The notes: a model not told the origin generated them from the sequence alone. Counted from the first letter of the stretch, positions 17,654 to 27,811 are shown. The stretch: DNA of 64,000 nt from Desulfolutivibrio sulfodismutans DSM 3696 (GCF_013376455.1 NZ_CP045504.1:744001-808000), one strand, 5' to 3'. Program-made: numbers and translations.

Positions 17654-18433
17654 TTACTTCTTTCCCTTGGCCGGATCCACGAAATACGTCCACAGCACCG
17701 CGCCAAGCTCCACGTCCTTGTCCTGGCCGTCGTGGGCAATCTTTTCAGAGGCGGTGTTGAGCGCCGCAAATCCCCACCAGCCGGACCAGGGAGCCACATA
17801 GGTGAACACGCCGGCATCGTCGGTGGTGACCACCTGGGTGACCATGTAGTCGTTGGGGGCGGCGTATTTTTTGTCCTTGTTGTAATATTCGACCTCAACG
17901 GCGCATCCGGCGACGGGTTTGCCGTCAAGCAACACCTTGCCCTGGAAGACGTTGCCCGCATAGTTGCCGAAGGGGCGGGTCAGGGGCACGATTTCGGTCT
18001 TAATGCCCAGGGGCTTGTCCCAGCCTTCTTCCTCGCCAAAGGCCGGAATCACCACCTTGGTGAAATGCTGGATGAAGCAGTCCTCGGCGGGCTCCCAGTA
18101 GGGCTCGGGAACCATGTAAAAGGAATAAACGCCGGGTTTTTTCAGGGCCTGGGAGGCCTGCCAGGCCTTGTGGTCCAGGAATTTGATCTCTTTGAGGGCG
18201 GACTTGAGATCGGTTTTGGTCTCACCCTCGACCATGGCGAATTCCTTGGGACTCACCAGGTCCATGCCGTTTCCCTCCATGGGATGGGCAAAGGCCACGG
18301 TCAGGGTCACGGTCTCCTTGCCCTTGTCCAGGACATGGTCGGCCGAGGGGATGACCATGCCGAAATGGGCCTGGGCTGTTTGGGCGAAAATGAAAACCAC
18401 CGCCGCGCACCACAGAAGTGTCTTGCGAATCAT
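17654..18433 (-). CDS. nikK: periplasmic DUF4198 protein, NikK-like
   Basis: A 259-residue exported protein: signal peptide with cleavage near AQTAQAHFG, leaving a near-N-terminal His, then the DUF4198 fold annotated as a periplasmic component of cobalt/nickel ABC transport. Typical stretches are ADHVLDKG, VTLTVAFAHPMEGNGM and GKPVAGCAVEVEYYN. ATG at 18433 is preceded by AAGGAGAAACGG. First gene of the nik operon, 66 bases before nikM. NikK with NikL favours nickel as substrate, fitting a hydrogenase-rich sulfate reducer; that is inference. Confidence 0.82.
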   Translation of the reverse strand: MIRKTLLWCAAVVFIFAQTAQAHFGMVIPSADHVLDKGKETVTLTVAFAHPMEGNGMDLVSPKEFAMVEGETKTDLKSALKEIKFLDHKAWQASQALKKPGVYSFYMVPEPYWEPAEDCFIQHFTKVVIPAFGEEEGWDKPLGIKTEIVPLTRPFGNYAGNVFQGKVLLDGKPVAGCAVEVEYYNKDKKYAAPNDYMVTQVVTTDDAGVFTYVAPWSGWWGFAALNTASEKIAHDGQDKDVELGAVLWTYFVDPAKGKK

Positions 18434-18748
18434 CCGTTTCTCCTTGCGTCGAACCTGTTTGACGGAAAGGCCTGCATCCGGCGGCCCCATGGCCCCATCG
18501 CGACCCGCCGCACGTTTCTCCCGGCCACGCGCCAGGAAAAACGACCTGCTTCTCGGCGAAAACACAGAAATTAACGCATCACCTAAAGATGCTATACATC
18601 AATTCATGCCAACAAACACACCACAAATCCAGTTTCGTATACTGCGAAATTCCTATCTTCCCCCCAGGATATTGTCAATGGAATCGGAAAACGGGTGAGG
18701 CGACGCCGTGCGGGCCGGGACGGTTGGCATGTGGGCCGGACCGGGCAT
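18434..18748. other. intergenic region upstream of nikK
   Basis: About 315 bases without a gene, AT-rich around 18560-18660. A short inverted repeat GCATC-N7-GATGC lies at 18576-18592 and could be an operator. I see no cobalamin riboswitch and no clear NikR box. The nik operon promoter should be here, but no convincing -35/-10 pair stands out. Confidence 0.5.
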
Positions 18749-18756
18749 AAAAAAAA

Positions 18757-18776
18757 GGGCCTCCCGAAGGAGGCCC
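18757..18776 (-). terminator. intrinsic terminator after secD
   Basis: A perfect 8-bp stem GGGCCTCC/GGAGGCCC with a CGAA loop; on the minus strand it is followed by eight T residues (18749-18756). It lies 22 bases after the secD stop, so the yajC-secD transcript ends here. Confidence 0.93.
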
Positions 18777-18798
18777 GTGAGACAGTCTGCGGAGGAAC

Positions 18799-20400
18799 CT
18801 AGATGCTGATGGCCGCTCCCGGGGGGCGGCGGCGCATCCAGATGTCGAAGATGGTCCGGGTGACGAAGATGGCCGTGAACATGGAGGCCACAATGCCCAG
18901 GATCAGCGTCACGGCGAAGCCCCGGATGGGGCCGGTGCCGAACTCGTACAGCACCACGGCGGCGATGATGGTGGTGATGTTGGCGTCGAAGATGGTCAGG
19001 GTGGCCCGGGAATACCCCTCGTCCAGGGCCATGCGCGGGGTAAGCCCCCGCCTGAGTTCCTCGCGCACGCGCTCGTAGATGATGACGTTGGCGTCCACGG
19101 CCATGCCCAGCGTCAGGATGATGCCCGCGATGCCCGGCATGGTCAGGGTGGCCCCGAAGGCCGCCAGCCCGGACAGGATGAGCATGATGTTGAGCACCAG
19201 GGCCACATCGGCCGCCAGCCCGGCGAATCCGTAGTAAACGATCATGAACACGATGATCAGCGCGCCGCCGATCAGGGCGGCCATGACGCCCTTTTCGATG
19301 GACTCCTGGCCCAGGGAGGGCCCGACGCTGCGCTGCTCAAGGATGTTCACCGGAGCGGGCAGGGAACCGGCCCGCAGCACGATGGCCAGATCCCGGGCCT
19401 CGTCGGTCGAGAACCGGCCGGTGACGCTGGCCCGTCCGCCACTGATCTTTTCCTGGATGACCGGGGCGGAATAGACCTTGCCGTCAAGCACGATGGCCAT
19501 GCGCTTTTTGACGTTGTCGGCGGTGATCCGCTCGAAAAGCTTGGAGCCGCGCGGGGTGAAGGTCAGGGACACGTAGGCCTGGTTGTTGGAATCGAAGTTG
19601 GCCCGGGCGTCGGAGATGTATTCGCCGGTCATGACCGCGTCGGCCTTGAGCACGATGGGACGATCCAGGAAGGTGCCGTCGTTGTTGCGGTGCCGCATGG
19701 TGGACAATTCCCGGCCCGGGGGAAGGATGCCCTTGGCGGCCTTGTCCGGATCGGCCTCGTCGTCCACGATCTTGAATTCCAGGTGGGCCGTGCGGCCGAT
19801 GATCTTGATGGCCCGCTCGGGATCCTGGAGGCCGGGCAGTTGGACCTGGATGCGGCCGCCGGCCTGCCGCCGGATGTCCGGCTCGGCCACGCCGAATTCG
19901 TCGATGCGGTTGCGGATGGTCTTGACCGCCTGATCAATGGTCAGCTTTTCCAGGTAATCCAGATATTCCGGGGTGAATTGCAGCTTGTACAAAAGCTTGT
20001 CGCCCTCCACGGTCTCGGTGGAGACCACGGAGAGGATGGAGAATTGCTTTTTGAGCATCGCGTCCAGGGCCTCGCGCTGGTCCATTTTGGCCAGGACGAA
20101 GTCCAGGTGCTTGCCGTCGGTCATCCCCGGACGCAGCACGGCGATGCCGTCCTCGCGGGCCTGTTCCCGGACGTCACGCCCCATGAGCGACAGGGAGTTT
20201 TGCACGGCCTTGTTCACATCCACGCCAAGGGTCAGGTGGATGCCACCCCTGAGATCCAGCCCAAGGCTCACCTCGTCGTCGGGCAAAAATTTGCCCAAAG
20301 CCGATTCCTTGACCCCCGGGATCGAGGGCAGCATATACAAAAGGCCGAAAAAAACGACCACCGCGATGAGCGCCACGCGCCAACGCAAGCTTCCGGTCAT
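18799..20400 (-). CDS. secD: protein translocase subunit SecD
   Basis: A 533-residue SecD, normal length for the group: first membrane helix about 8-27, the periplasmic P1 region with LGLDLRGGIHL, and five C-terminal helices with the SecD signatures GMAVDANVIIYERVREE and NITTIIAAVVLYEFGTGPIRGFAVTL. ATG at 20400 has AAGGAGAGG at good spacing. It follows yajC on the same strand (127 bases apart). SecF, its usual downstream partner, is absent: a strong terminator follows directly. Confidence 0.95.
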   Translation of the reverse strand: MTGSLRWRVALIAVVVFFGLLYMLPSIPGVKESALGKFLPDDEVSLGLDLRGGIHLTLGVDVNKAVQNSLSLMGRDVREQAREDGIAVLRPGMTDGKHLDFVLAKMDQREALDAMLKKQFSILSVVSTETVEGDKLLYKLQFTPEYLDYLEKLTIDQAVKTIRNRIDEFGVAEPDIRRQAGGRIQVQLPGLQDPERAIKIIGRTAHLEFKIVDDEADPDKAAKGILPPGRELSTMRHRNNDGTFLDRPIVLKADAVMTGEYISDARANFDSNNQAYVSLTFTPRGSKLFERITADNVKKRMAIVLDGKVYSAPVIQEKISGGRASVTGRFSTDEARDLAIVLRAGSLPAPVNILEQRSVGPSLGQESIEKGVMAALIGGALIIVFMIVYYGFAGLAADVALVLNIMLILSGLAAFGATLTMPGIAGIILTLGMAVDANVIIYERVREELRRGLTPRMALDEGYSRATLTIFDANITTIIAAVVLYEFGTGPIRGFAVTLILGIVASMFTAIFVTRTIFDIWMRRRPPGAAISI

Positions 20401-20527
20401 GAGTGCGCCTCTCCTTCACACCGCAAATGCGGCTCAAGGCAGCGTGCGGACGGCCGTAAAAAAGGAACGGACGATCTTGGGCCAAGACCGCCTGCCCCTG
20501 TCGCGGCCGTCCCGCGACGCAGCTGTG

Positions 20528-20896
20528 CTATTCGGATTCCTTGGCCTTGTCCTTGCCCTTGGGCTCGATCTTGGGACCGCCGTCGGCCAGGCCGGAGACA
20601 AAGGCGCGATTGACCTTGATTTCCACGCCGCTGCCCACATCAATGGTCAGCACGTCGCCGTTGACGGCAAAAATACGGCCGTAGATGCCGCCGCCGGTGA
20701 TGATGGAGTCGCCCTTTTTCAGGTTGGCCAGAAGCTCCTTGTGCTGCTTGGCCTTTTTCTGCTGGGGACGGATGAGCAGAAAATAAAAGATGGCGAACAT
20801 CAGGATCAGGGGCAAAAACGCGCCGATGGGATTGCCTGCGGCCGCGTCGCCGCCCGGGGCCGCGCCCATGGCGAAGGCCACGCTGTCGAAAAACAT
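20528..20896 (-). CDS. yajC: preprotein translocase subunit YajC
   Basis: A 122-residue protein with one membrane helix (FLPLILMFAIFYFLLIRPQQKK, about 27-48) and the conserved YajC cytosolic domain (LKKGDSIITGGGIYGRIFAV). ATG at 20896 follows GGAGGAAGT. The C-terminus is a charged Lys/Glu tail. Works with SecDF in protein export. Confidence 0.95.
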   Translation of the reverse strand: MFFDSVAFAMGAAPGGDAAAGNPIGAFLPLILMFAIFYFLLIRPQQKKAKQHKELLANLKKGDSIITGGGIYGRIFAVNGDVLTIDVGSGVEIKVNRAFVSGLADGGPKIEPKGKDKAKESE

Positions 20897-21093
20897 ACTT
20901 CCTCCGGTCCTGGTTGCATTTCCCTGCGGCCGGATCACGGCCCGGGAAATCGGTTTCCAGCGCGGGAACGGTTCAACACACTAGGCCCGCACGAATCAAA
21001 CCACGTCGAAACACGGTTCTTGAACATATTTTCGCCGCAAAGCCAAGCCCGACAAACGCCTGCCGGAACCAAATCCGCCCTGCGGCCAAGAAA

Positions 21094-21113
21094 AAGCGGC
21101 CCGCAGGCCGCTT
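21094..21113 (-). terminator. intrinsic terminator after rpoD
   Basis: A perfect 8-bp stem AAGCGGCC/GGCCGCTT with a four-base loop directly after the rpoD stop on the minus strand, followed by TTTCTT. It ends the rpsU-yqeY-mutS2-dnaG-rpoD transcript. Confidence 0.9.
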
Positions 21114-21116
21114 CGT

Positions 21117-22883
21117 CTAGCTTTCGTAATAGGAACGCAGATGCTGGCTGCGCACGGGATGGCGCAGCTTGCGCAGGGCCTTGGCCTCGATCTGGCGGAT
21201 GCGCTCCCGGGTGACGTTGAAGAGCTTGCCCACCTCTTCCAGGGTGTGGTCGGACTTTTCCCCCAGCCCGAAACGCTTGCGCAAGACCTGTTCCTCGCGC
21301 GGGGTCAGGTCCGAGAGCACCTTGCCGATCTGCTCGCCGAGCTTGGTGTTGACCACCTCTTCGGCCGGGGCCAGGGCCTTTTTGTCCTCGATGAAATCGC
21401 CCAGGCTGGAATCCTCCTCGTCGCCGATGGGAGTTTCCAGGGAGATGGGCTCCTTGGCGATTTTGAGGACTTTTTTGACCTTCTCCAGGGGATAGTCCAT
21501 GCGCTCGGCGATCTCCTCCGGGGTGGGGTCGCGCCCAAGCTCCTGCACCAGGTAGCGCGAGGTGCGGATCAGCTTGTTGATGGTCTCGATCATGTGCACG
21601 GGGATGCGGATGGTCCGGGCCTGGTCGGCGATGGCCCGGGTGATGGCCTGCCGGATCCACCAGGTGGCGTAGGTGGAGAACTTGTAGCCGCGCTGATATT
21701 CGAACTTGTCCACGGCCTTCATGAGCCCGATGTTGCCTTCCTGGATGAGGTCCAGGAACTGGAGGCCGCGGTTGGTGTATTTCTTGGCGATGGACACCAC
21801 CAGGCGCAGGTTGGAGCGGATCAGCTCCTGCTTGGCCCGCTGGGCCGCCGTGTTGCCGCGCTTGATGCGCCACAGCACCTCTTCCAGGTCGTGGACGTGG
21901 TGGCAGCACTTGTCCTGGAGGCGGACGAGAATCTCCATCTTGGCCGTAAGCATCTCCTTGAAGGAGAAAAGCTCCTCAACCGTCAGTCCCAGGCTGTCGG
22001 CGGCCAGCACGGGATTGATGTTGCGCTGGTCGAGCCTGCTGAAAATCTCCTGGATCTCGGACTGGGATTTGCCCACGGACAGAATGTAGGCCGACAGATC
22101 ACGCTGGCAGTTGTGCATCTGCCGCACGTAGTCCTCCACGGTCTCGATGACCCGGTCGATGAGGGTCTTTTCCAGCTTGATGTCCCGCAGACGCCCCACC
22201 ACCTCGTCCTTGTAGACCATGATCTCCTTCTGGATGCCGTAGACCCGCCGGGACAGACAGGCGCACTGGTCCAGCTTGCCGTAGATCTTGCGCTTTTTTC
22301 GATAGATGGCCCGAATCTCCTCCAGAAGGAAGATGACCCGCTGCCGCTGGTTCATCTCGTCCTCGGAGGGGTCGTCCTCTTCGATGGTCTTGACCACATC
22401 CTTGAGCTTCATGCGGCCCAGACGCAGGTCGTCGCCCACCTGGACCAGCTCCTCGATGGCCACGGGCACCTCGACCAGGGCGTAGAGCACGTCCATCTCG
22501 CCGTTTTCGATCTTCTTGGCGATGGTCACCTCGCCGTCGCGATCAAGCAGGGGCACCGCGCCCATCTCGCGCAGATACATGCGCACGGGGTCGGTGCTGC
22601 GCGAGGAATAATCGAGGGAATCTTCGCTCTCGGTGAGTTCCAGGTCGGCGTCCGGGGTGTCGTCGGGCTCGGCGGTCAGGGTGTCGAGCTTGCGGGCGTC
22701 CTTGTCCGAATCCACGATATTGATGTCGAGCTGATCGAATATGGAGATGACCTCCTCGATCTGCTCGGGATTATTGACCTCGGAAGGCAGAGCCTTGTTG
22801 ACCTCATCAATGGTCAAAAAGCCTTTTTGTTTGCCCTTGACGATGAGGCTCTTGATCTGCTGAATTTCCTTGAGATTACTCAT
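21117..22883 (-). CDS. rpoD: primary RNA polymerase sigma factor RpoD (sigma-70)
   Basis: A 588-residue sigma-70 with region 1.1 at the N-terminus, region 1.2 ([16 protein letters not shown]), a spacer domain of about 200 residues, the region 2 core ([33 protein letters not shown]), and region 4 ([20 protein letters not shown]). The ATG at 22883 overlaps the last 8 bases of dnaG; an ATG seven codons upstream is less likely because its N-terminus is not sigma-like. Final gene of the macromolecular-synthesis operon. Confidence 0.98.
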   Translation of the reverse strand: MSNLKEIQQIKSLIVKGKQKGFLTIDEVNKALPSEVNNPEQIEEVISIFDQLDINIVDSDKDARKLDTLTAEPDDTPDADLELTESEDSLDYSSRSTDPVRMYLREMGAVPLLDRDGEVTIAKKIENGEMDVLYALVEVPVAIEELVQVGDDLRLGRMKLKDVVKTIEEDDPSEDEMNQRQRVIFLLEEIRAIYRKKRKIYGKLDQCACLSRRVYGIQKEIMVYKDEVVGRLRDIKLEKTLIDRVIETVEDYVRQMHNCQRDLSAYILSVGKSQSEIQEIFSRLDQRNINPVLAADSLGLTVEELFSFKEMLTAKMEILVRLQDKCCHHVHDLEEVLWRIKRGNTAAQRAKQELIRSNLRLVVSIAKKYTNRGLQFLDLIQEGNIGLMKAVDKFEYQRGYKFSTYATWWIRQAITRAIADQARTIRIPVHMIETINKLIRTSRYLVQELGRDPTPEEIAERMDYPLEKVKKVLKIAKEPISLETPIGDEEDSSLGDFIEDKKALAPAEEVVNTKLGEQIGKVLSDLTPREEQVLRKRFGLGEKSDHTLEEVGKLFNVTRERIRQIEAKALRKLRHPVRSQHLRSYYES

Positions 22884-24597
22884 CTCCCCTCCCAAGTAAG
22901 GCATTAAGCTCGGCGAATAGCCGCATCTCTTCTCCCGTGTCTCCCACGGCCCTGGCCCGGCGCATGGCCTCCATGAGTTCCTTCCGGGCCGACTCCCCCC
23001 GGGTGGCGCGCAAAAATCCGGAAATCTCCTCGAAAAGCTCCCGGCGCGCCTCGTCGGTCAGCTCCCCAAGCCGTCTGGCCTCCAGCACGAAGTCCAGCTC
23101 CAATTCTTCGAAAACCAGTCTGGGGTCGCCGTCCCCCAGGGCCGCAAGCCGGGCCCACAGGGAGCGCGCCGCAGGCCCGGATAAATAGTCTCCCGCCCCA
23201 AGCTCCCGCAAGGCGGGGACGTACTCAGGACAACGGGCCGCGAAGGTCACGATGCAGCGCTCACGCGGATTAAGCTCCAGCCCAGGGCTCTCCCGGCGTC
23301 TGGAGGCTGGAACAGCCGCCTGCCGCCGCACCACGGCATCGGCCAGGGCGCCGCGCAACCCCGCCTCGGACAGCCCGAGGGCTGCGGCGACTCGCGGGGC
23401 GTAGGCCGCCCGCAGATTGGCGTCTCCCACCTTGCCCAAAAAACCCTCGGCCCAGGTGATCTGCTCCTTGCGGGCCATGGCCGAAACGGCCCGAAAGCAA
23501 TAGCGCAGCCCCTCGTCGGCACCGCCCAGGCAGGCCTCGAAGGCCTCCCGCCCCCGGGTCTGGAGCAGGCTGTCCACGTCCTCGCCCTCGGGCAAAAGGG
23601 CCACCCGGCAGGCCGCCCCGGCGGCCAGAAGCATCTCGGCGGATCGCAGCGCCGCCTTGCGCCCGGCCCCGTCCCCGTCGAACACCAGATCCACCGTGGC
23701 GCAAAACCCGAGTAGCCGCTTGATCTGCTCCGGGGTGAGCGCCGTGCCCAGAACGCCCACGGCGTCGCCGTAGCCGAACTGGTGCAAGGTGATGACGTCC
23801 ACATAGCCCTCGGTGAGGATGGCCCGGCGGCTTTTGGCCATGCTCGGCCGGGCGTCGCACAGGGCGTAGAGATGGTCCCCCTTGCGATATATGGGCGAAT
23901 CGGCGCTGTTTAAATATTTGGGGTCGCCCTCCCCCATGATGCGGCCGCCAAAGGCCACCACGGTCCCGGCCACGTCGCGGATGGGAAAGATCAGCCGGTC
24001 CCGGAAGCGGTCCCAGGTCCGCCCGTCCTCGCGTTTGGACAAAAGCCCGGCCGTGGCCGCCTGGGCCGGGGAAAATCCCTGTTTTTTCAAAAAATCCTCA
24101 AGGGCCTGCCAGCCTGGGGGGCTGTAGCCCAGGCCGAACTTCGCGGCCACCTCCGGGACGATGCCCCGCCGTTCCAGGTAGTCCCTGGCGGCCTTGCCCT
24201 CGGGCGAGGCCAGGCAGCGCCGGAAAAAGGCGTCGGCTACGGCGTGCATGTCCAGGCAGGCCTGCCGCAGGCGTTTCTTCTCCCCGGCCCTGGGATCGGG
24301 ACGCCCGGAATCCAGGCGCACCCCCACCTCGTCGGCCAGCCGGGAAAGCCCCTCGCGAAACTCCAGCCCGTTGATGCGGCAATAAAAATCGATCACGTCC
24401 CCCGAGGCCTGACACCCGAAACAATGAAAATATCCCCGCTCCGGGTGGACGTTGAACGATCCCTTGGTCTCCTGGTGGAAGGGGCACGCGCCGACCAGCC
24501 GCCCGCCCACGGGCCGCAGATCCACATACCGCCTGACGATCTCGACGATGTCGGCCCTGGCCTTGACCGCCGCCACCCCCGAGGAATCAAACTTCAT
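22876..24597 (-). CDS. dnaG: DNA primase DnaG
   Basis: A 573-residue primase: CHC2 zinc-binding domain (Cys38, His41, Cys59, Cys62), the catalytic core with TOPRIM motifs EGYVDVI (about 258-264) and DGDGAGRKA (about 306-314), and a helical C-terminal DnaB-binding domain. The ATG at 24597 was chosen; ATG 24612, five codons upstream, is equally possible since neither has a strong ribosome site. Overlaps rpoD by 8 bases, so the two are probably translationally coupled. Confidence 0.96.
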   Translation of the reverse strand: MKFDSSGVAAVKARADIVEIVRRYVDLRPVGGRLVGACPFHQETKGSFNVHPERGYFHCFGCQASGDVIDFYCRINGLEFREGLSRLADEVGVRLDSGRPDPRAGEKKRLRQACLDMHAVADAFFRRCLASPEGKAARDYLERRGIVPEVAAKFGLGYSPPGWQALEDFLKKQGFSPAQAATAGLLSKREDGRTWDRFRDRLIFPIRDVAGTVVAFGGRIMGEGDPKYLNSADSPIYRKGDHLYALCDARPSMAKSRRAILTEGYVDVITLHQFGYGDAVGVLGTALTPEQIKRLLGFCATVDLVFDGDGAGRKAALRSAEMLLAAGAACRVALLPEGEDVDSLLQTRGREAFEACLGGADEGLRYCFRAVSAMARKEQITWAEGFLGKVGDANLRAAYAPRVAAALGLSEAGLRGALADAVVRRQAAVPASRRRESPGLELNPRERCIVTFAARCPEYVPALRELGAGDYLSGPAARSLWARLAALGDGDPRLVFEELELDFVLEARRLGELTDEARRELFEEISGFLRATRGESARKELMEAMRRARAVGDTGEEMRLFAELNALLGRGDE

Positions 24598-24654
24598 GCC
24601 GTCACGTCCCATGCCGGATGCGTCCCGAAAGGCTCCGACCGGCCGTCAAAACCG

Positions 24655-27021
24655 TTACGCCAACTCCACCATGGTCATGCCGTCGCCGCCCCGATCCGCC
24701 GGGGCCAGGCAATACGACGCCACCTGGGGAGAGGCGCGCAAAAAATCGTGAACCTCGCGTCGGAGCGCTCCCGTTCCTTTGCCATGGACGATTTCCAACT
24801 GGGTACGGCCTTTTAAGACGCTCTCATCCAAAAATACGGCCAGTTCGGCCACGGCCTCATCGGCCCGGCGTCCCCGCAGGTCGAGAACGAAGGAGGGCAC
24901 GACAGGACTTCTTCCGGACGGTTCGGGATCGGATTTCACGGACCATCCCCCGCCGCCCGGCCTGGTATCGCCTCCCGACGGGGCAGCCGCATCCCGGGCG
25001 TCCACCCAGATGCACACCCCTCCCATATCGACCTTGAGCATCCGTCGTTTGAGGTCTTTGTCCAGCACCCGCCCGGATTTGTTCCAGCTTTGCAGATGCA
25101 CGGCGTCGCCGGGGGTCAGGCTTTCGAAGTCGGCGACGGCCGGTTTGGCTGCGTCCGCCACGCCTGGGTCTGTCGCCGCCTGTTCCTCAATAAGTCTTTT
25201 CCCGGCCTCGGCAAGGGCCTTCTGGGCCTGTTTGCGTCCAAGGCGCCCTTCCTGGTAGCTGCGCGATATCTCCCGGGAGGCCTCGCGAACCTCGTCCAGC
25301 AAGGAAGCCAGGCGCTTTTCGAACCGCTCCCGTATCCTGGCCGTTTTTTTCTTTTCTTCCGCCTTTTGTACGGAAAGCTCGTCGAGTTCCTCCTGCTTAC
25401 GCAGGGCCAACTCGTTTAAGCGGTCGAGGATGGACGTGGAGTCGGCCCCCTCCAGCAGCAGATAGCGGTGGGCCCGTTCCAAAATCTCTTCCGGCAGGCC
25501 GTGTTCCCGGGCCACGTCCAGGGCCACCGAGGCCCCCACCTGATCGTAGGCCAGCCGGTACAGAGGCTTTTTCCCGGCCGGATCGAACAGCATGCAGGCC
25601 GCCCGCACCCCGGGCTTGCTCAGGCCGTAGGCCTTAAGGGCCGGAAAATGGGTGGCCGCCGCCAACCAGGCGTTTTTTTCGAGCAGCCCGTCCACCACGG
25701 CCTGGGCCAGGGCCGCGCCCTGGGCCGGGTCGGTTCCGGCCCCGAATTCGTCGAGAAGGACCAGGGTCGTCCCGTCCACCTGGGGCCAGGCCCGGCTGAC
25801 GTGGCGAATCTGGGCCGTAAAGGTGCTCAGGTGGTCTTCCAGGCTCTGCTCGTCGCCCAAAAAGACAAAAATCTTGCGCCAAAACGGCAACGAGCATCCG
25901 GCGGCCGCTGGCACGGCCAGCCCGGAAAAGGCCATGAGCGCCAAAAGCCCCAGGGTCTTTAAGCACACGGTCTTGCCGCCGGCGTTGGCCCCGCTGATGA
26001 TCAAGGCCCGATGCTGCGGTTCGAGCACGATGTCCTGGGGCACCACCCCGGCCCCTGCGGCCCGGCCAAGGATCAAAAGCGGATGGCGCGCCCCAGGCAG
26101 GCGCACGGGTTCATTCGCCCCCACCTCGGGGATGACCCCGCCTGTGGCCTCGGCCAGGGCCGCACAGGCGAAAAGCACGTCCAGCGCGACCAAAAGCCGG
26201 TAGGAGGCCAGTAGCGCCTCCCATTCCTGGCGGCACAACAGGGTCAACGTGGCCAGCACCTTGGCCTCGGCCTCGCGCTCCTCTTTTTTGAGCTCCTGGA
26301 GGCGGTTATTGACCTCGACCAGGAAAAACGGCTCGAAGTAGCAGGTCTCGCCGGTCTGGGAATAGTCGTGGATGATCCCCGGGATGCGGCCCTTGAAATT
26401 GGATTTGAGCGGCAGCACGTAGCGATCCGAGGAGATGGTCATAAAATCGTCCTGGAGGAAGGGGGAAAGCCCCTGCTCCTGGACGTAGTCCTTGACCTGG
26501 CGTGTGCAGCGGCGATGGATGGCCCGTATTTCGGCCCGGGCGGAAAAAAGCTCGGGCGAGCTTTCGTCGCGAAGCCCTCCGTCCGGGGCCAGACAGCGGG
26601 CCAGGGCGGCCATGGTCTTTTTGGGAACCGGCGCGGCCTCGGCCATCTGCCGCAACAGGGGCCGCGCCGTTTCCGGAAATCCCCGGGGCGCTTCCCGGGG
26701 GGCCAGGGCCTCGCGGGCCTGCCCGGCCTGGATAAGTACGGCCTGGATGGCGAACAGGGCGTCCAGATCCAGGGGGACGCTCTCGCCGCCGAGGGACTCG
26801 AACAACCCGTCCAGGGAGGGAAACTCGGAAAGACGAAAAACAGCGTCGCGGTGCAGTTCCAGACACTCGGCCAAAAGCCCCTGCCGCTCGGATAAACGCT
26901 CCAAGTCCGCCAAAGGCGTCAGCGCCACGGCCGCCCGGCGTCCGGGAACAGACACGGCAAAATCCGCCAGGTATCCGAGAACCTTGGGAAACTCCAAAAG
27001 CTGGAGGGAACGTGTATCCAT
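24655..27021 (-). CDS. mutS2: MutS2 family ATPase/endonuclease with Smr domain
   Basis: A 788-residue MutS2: MutS core and lever, ATPase domain with Walker A GANAGGKT (344-351) and Walker B LVLLDEFGAGTDP, a coiled coil around 520-620 rich in Lys/Glu, a KOW-like segment, and a C-terminal Smr nuclease domain (about 708-788) with LDLRG and HGKGTGALR. Members suppress recombination or rescue collided ribosomes by splitting them (RqcU in Bacillus); which applies here is unknown. ATG 27021 starts the homology; the longer frame is the shadow of yqeY. Inserted between yqeY and dnaG. Confidence 0.95.
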   Translation of the reverse strand: MDTRSLQLLEFPKVLGYLADFAVSVPGRRAAVALTPLADLERLSERQGLLAECLELHRDAVFRLSEFPSLDGLFESLGGESVPLDLDALFAIQAVLIQAGQAREALAPREAPRGFPETARPLLRQMAEAAPVPKKTMAALARCLAPDGGLRDESSPELFSARAEIRAIHRRCTRQVKDYVQEQGLSPFLQDDFMTISSDRYVLPLKSNFKGRIPGIIHDYSQTGETCYFEPFFLVEVNNRLQELKKEEREAEAKVLATLTLLCRQEWEALLASYRLLVALDVLFACAALAEATGGVIPEVGANEPVRLPGARHPLLILGRAAGAGVVPQDIVLEPQHRALIISGANAGGKTVCLKTLGLLALMAFSGLAVPAAAGCSLPFWRKIFVFLGDEQSLEDHLSTFTAQIRHVSRAWPQVDGTTLVLLDEFGAGTDPAQGAALAQAVVDGLLEKNAWLAAATHFPALKAYGLSKPGVRAACMLFDPAGKKPLYRLAYDQVGASVALDVAREHGLPEEILERAHRYLLLEGADSTSILDRLNELALRKQEELDELSVQKAEEKKKTARIRERFEKRLASLLDEVREASREISRSYQEGRLGRKQAQKALAEAGKRLIEEQAATDPGVADAAKPAVADFESLTPGDAVHLQSWNKSGRVLDKDLKRRMLKVDMGGVCIWVDARDAAAPSGGDTRPGGGGWSVKSDPEPSGRSPVVPSFVLDLRGRRADEAVAELAVFLDESVLKGRTQLEIVHGKGTGALRREVHDFLRASPQVASYCLAPADRGGDGMTMVELA

Positions 27022-27043
27022 GGGGCGCGGTGCGGTGGGTAGG

Positions 27044-27490
27044 CTACCCGGCCAGACGGGAACGCGCCATGTCGCTGACCATTTTCCCGTCGGCCCGGCC
27101 CTTGTGCTTTGCCAGGACGGTCGAAACAACCCGTCCCATGTCCTTGACGCTTTGGGCTCCAAGCTCGGCAATGGCTTGGTCGACCTCGCGGAAAAGTTCG
27201 TCCTCGGTCAAGGGAGTGGGGAGGTATTCGTTAAGAACCGAAAGCTCCCGCTCCTCCCTGTCCCGAAGATCGTCACGGCCTGCACGGCCGAATTGTTCAA
27301 TGGACTCCCGACGCTGTTTGGCCTGTTTCGCAAGAACCTCGGCCAGTTCGTCGTCGGAAAGCGGCCGCAGAAGTTCCACCTGCCGGTTTTTGGCCGCAGT
27401 TTTGAGCATGCGCAAAACGGACAAACGCACCTCGTCCCTGGCCTTGTAGGCGGCAAGGTAGTCTTTTTCAATGCGGTCTGTAAGATTCAT
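27044..27490 (-). CDS. yqeY: GatB/YqeY domain protein
   Basis: A 148-residue YqeY, complete for the family, resembling the C-terminal tail domain of the GatB amidotransferase subunit (VRLSVLRMLKTAAKN, SVKDMGRVVSTVLAKHKGRADGKMVSDM). Cellular role uncertain. Its ATG shares one base with the rpsU stop (TAATG), implying translational coupling. Confidence 0.94.
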   Translation of the reverse strand: MNLTDRIEKDYLAAYKARDEVRLSVLRMLKTAAKNRQVELLRPLSDDELAEVLAKQAKQRRESIEQFGRAGRDDLRDREERELSVLNEYLPTPLTEDELFREVDQAIAELGAQSVKDMGRVVSTVLAKHKGRADGKMVSDMARSRLAG

Positions 27491-27690
27491 TACATCATGT
27501 TGATTTTACGCATCTTTTTCAGAAGACGCTTTCTGGCGGCAGCCTTTTTCTTCTTGCGCATGACGCTTGGCTTCTCGAAATGCTGCCGTTTTTTCAACTC
27601 GGACAACACCCCGGCCTTCTCCACCTGCTTCTTGAAACGACGCAACGCAATGTCGAAGTTGTCGGAATCCTCAAGGAAAACTCCCGGCAC
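27490..27690 (-). CDS. rpsU: 30S ribosomal protein S21
   Basis: A 66-residue, highly basic S21 starting at a GTG (27690) with GGTGAGG just upstream. The protein begins (V/M)[18 protein letters not shown] and ends with the Lys/Arg-rich tail [16 protein letters not shown]. It leads the rpsU-yqeY-mutS2-dnaG-rpoD operon. The frame is open for 56 codons further upstream but without S21 homology. Confidence 0.95.
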   Translation of the reverse strand: MPGVFLEDSDNFDIALRRFKKQVEKAGVLSELKKRQHFEKPSVMRKKKKAAARKRLLKKMRKINMM

Positions 27691-27747
27691 GTACCTCACC
27701 CCCTCTGGCCCGATCTTTCCGCTTAAAGAGATTGGCGGAAAACGGAA

Positions 27748-27776
27748 TTCATATTCCCCGTCCGGGCAAAAGGCAA
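27748..27776 (-). promoter_or_regulatory. candidate sigma-70 promoter of the rpsU operon
   Basis: On the minus strand TTGCCT (27776-27771), a 17-base spacer and TATGAA (27753-27748). Predicted transcription start about 27741, giving a 5' leader of about 50 bases before the rpsU GTG. Confidence 0.45.
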
Positions 27777-27811
27777 GGATTTTCCCTGCATCCGTCTGGA
27801 ACGAGAAAAAG

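Noticed and set aside
18434-18748. cobalamin riboswitch or NikR operator upstream of nikK
   Set aside because: No B12-box-like sequence and no convincing NikR palindrome; only a 5-bp inverted repeat.
18434-18798. secF remnant after secD
   Set aside because: Only 365 bases before nikK, containing a terminator and no SecF-like frame.
21141-22907. 588-codon open frame on the plus strand
   Set aside because: Antisense to rpoD; Leu/His/Gly-rich shadow.
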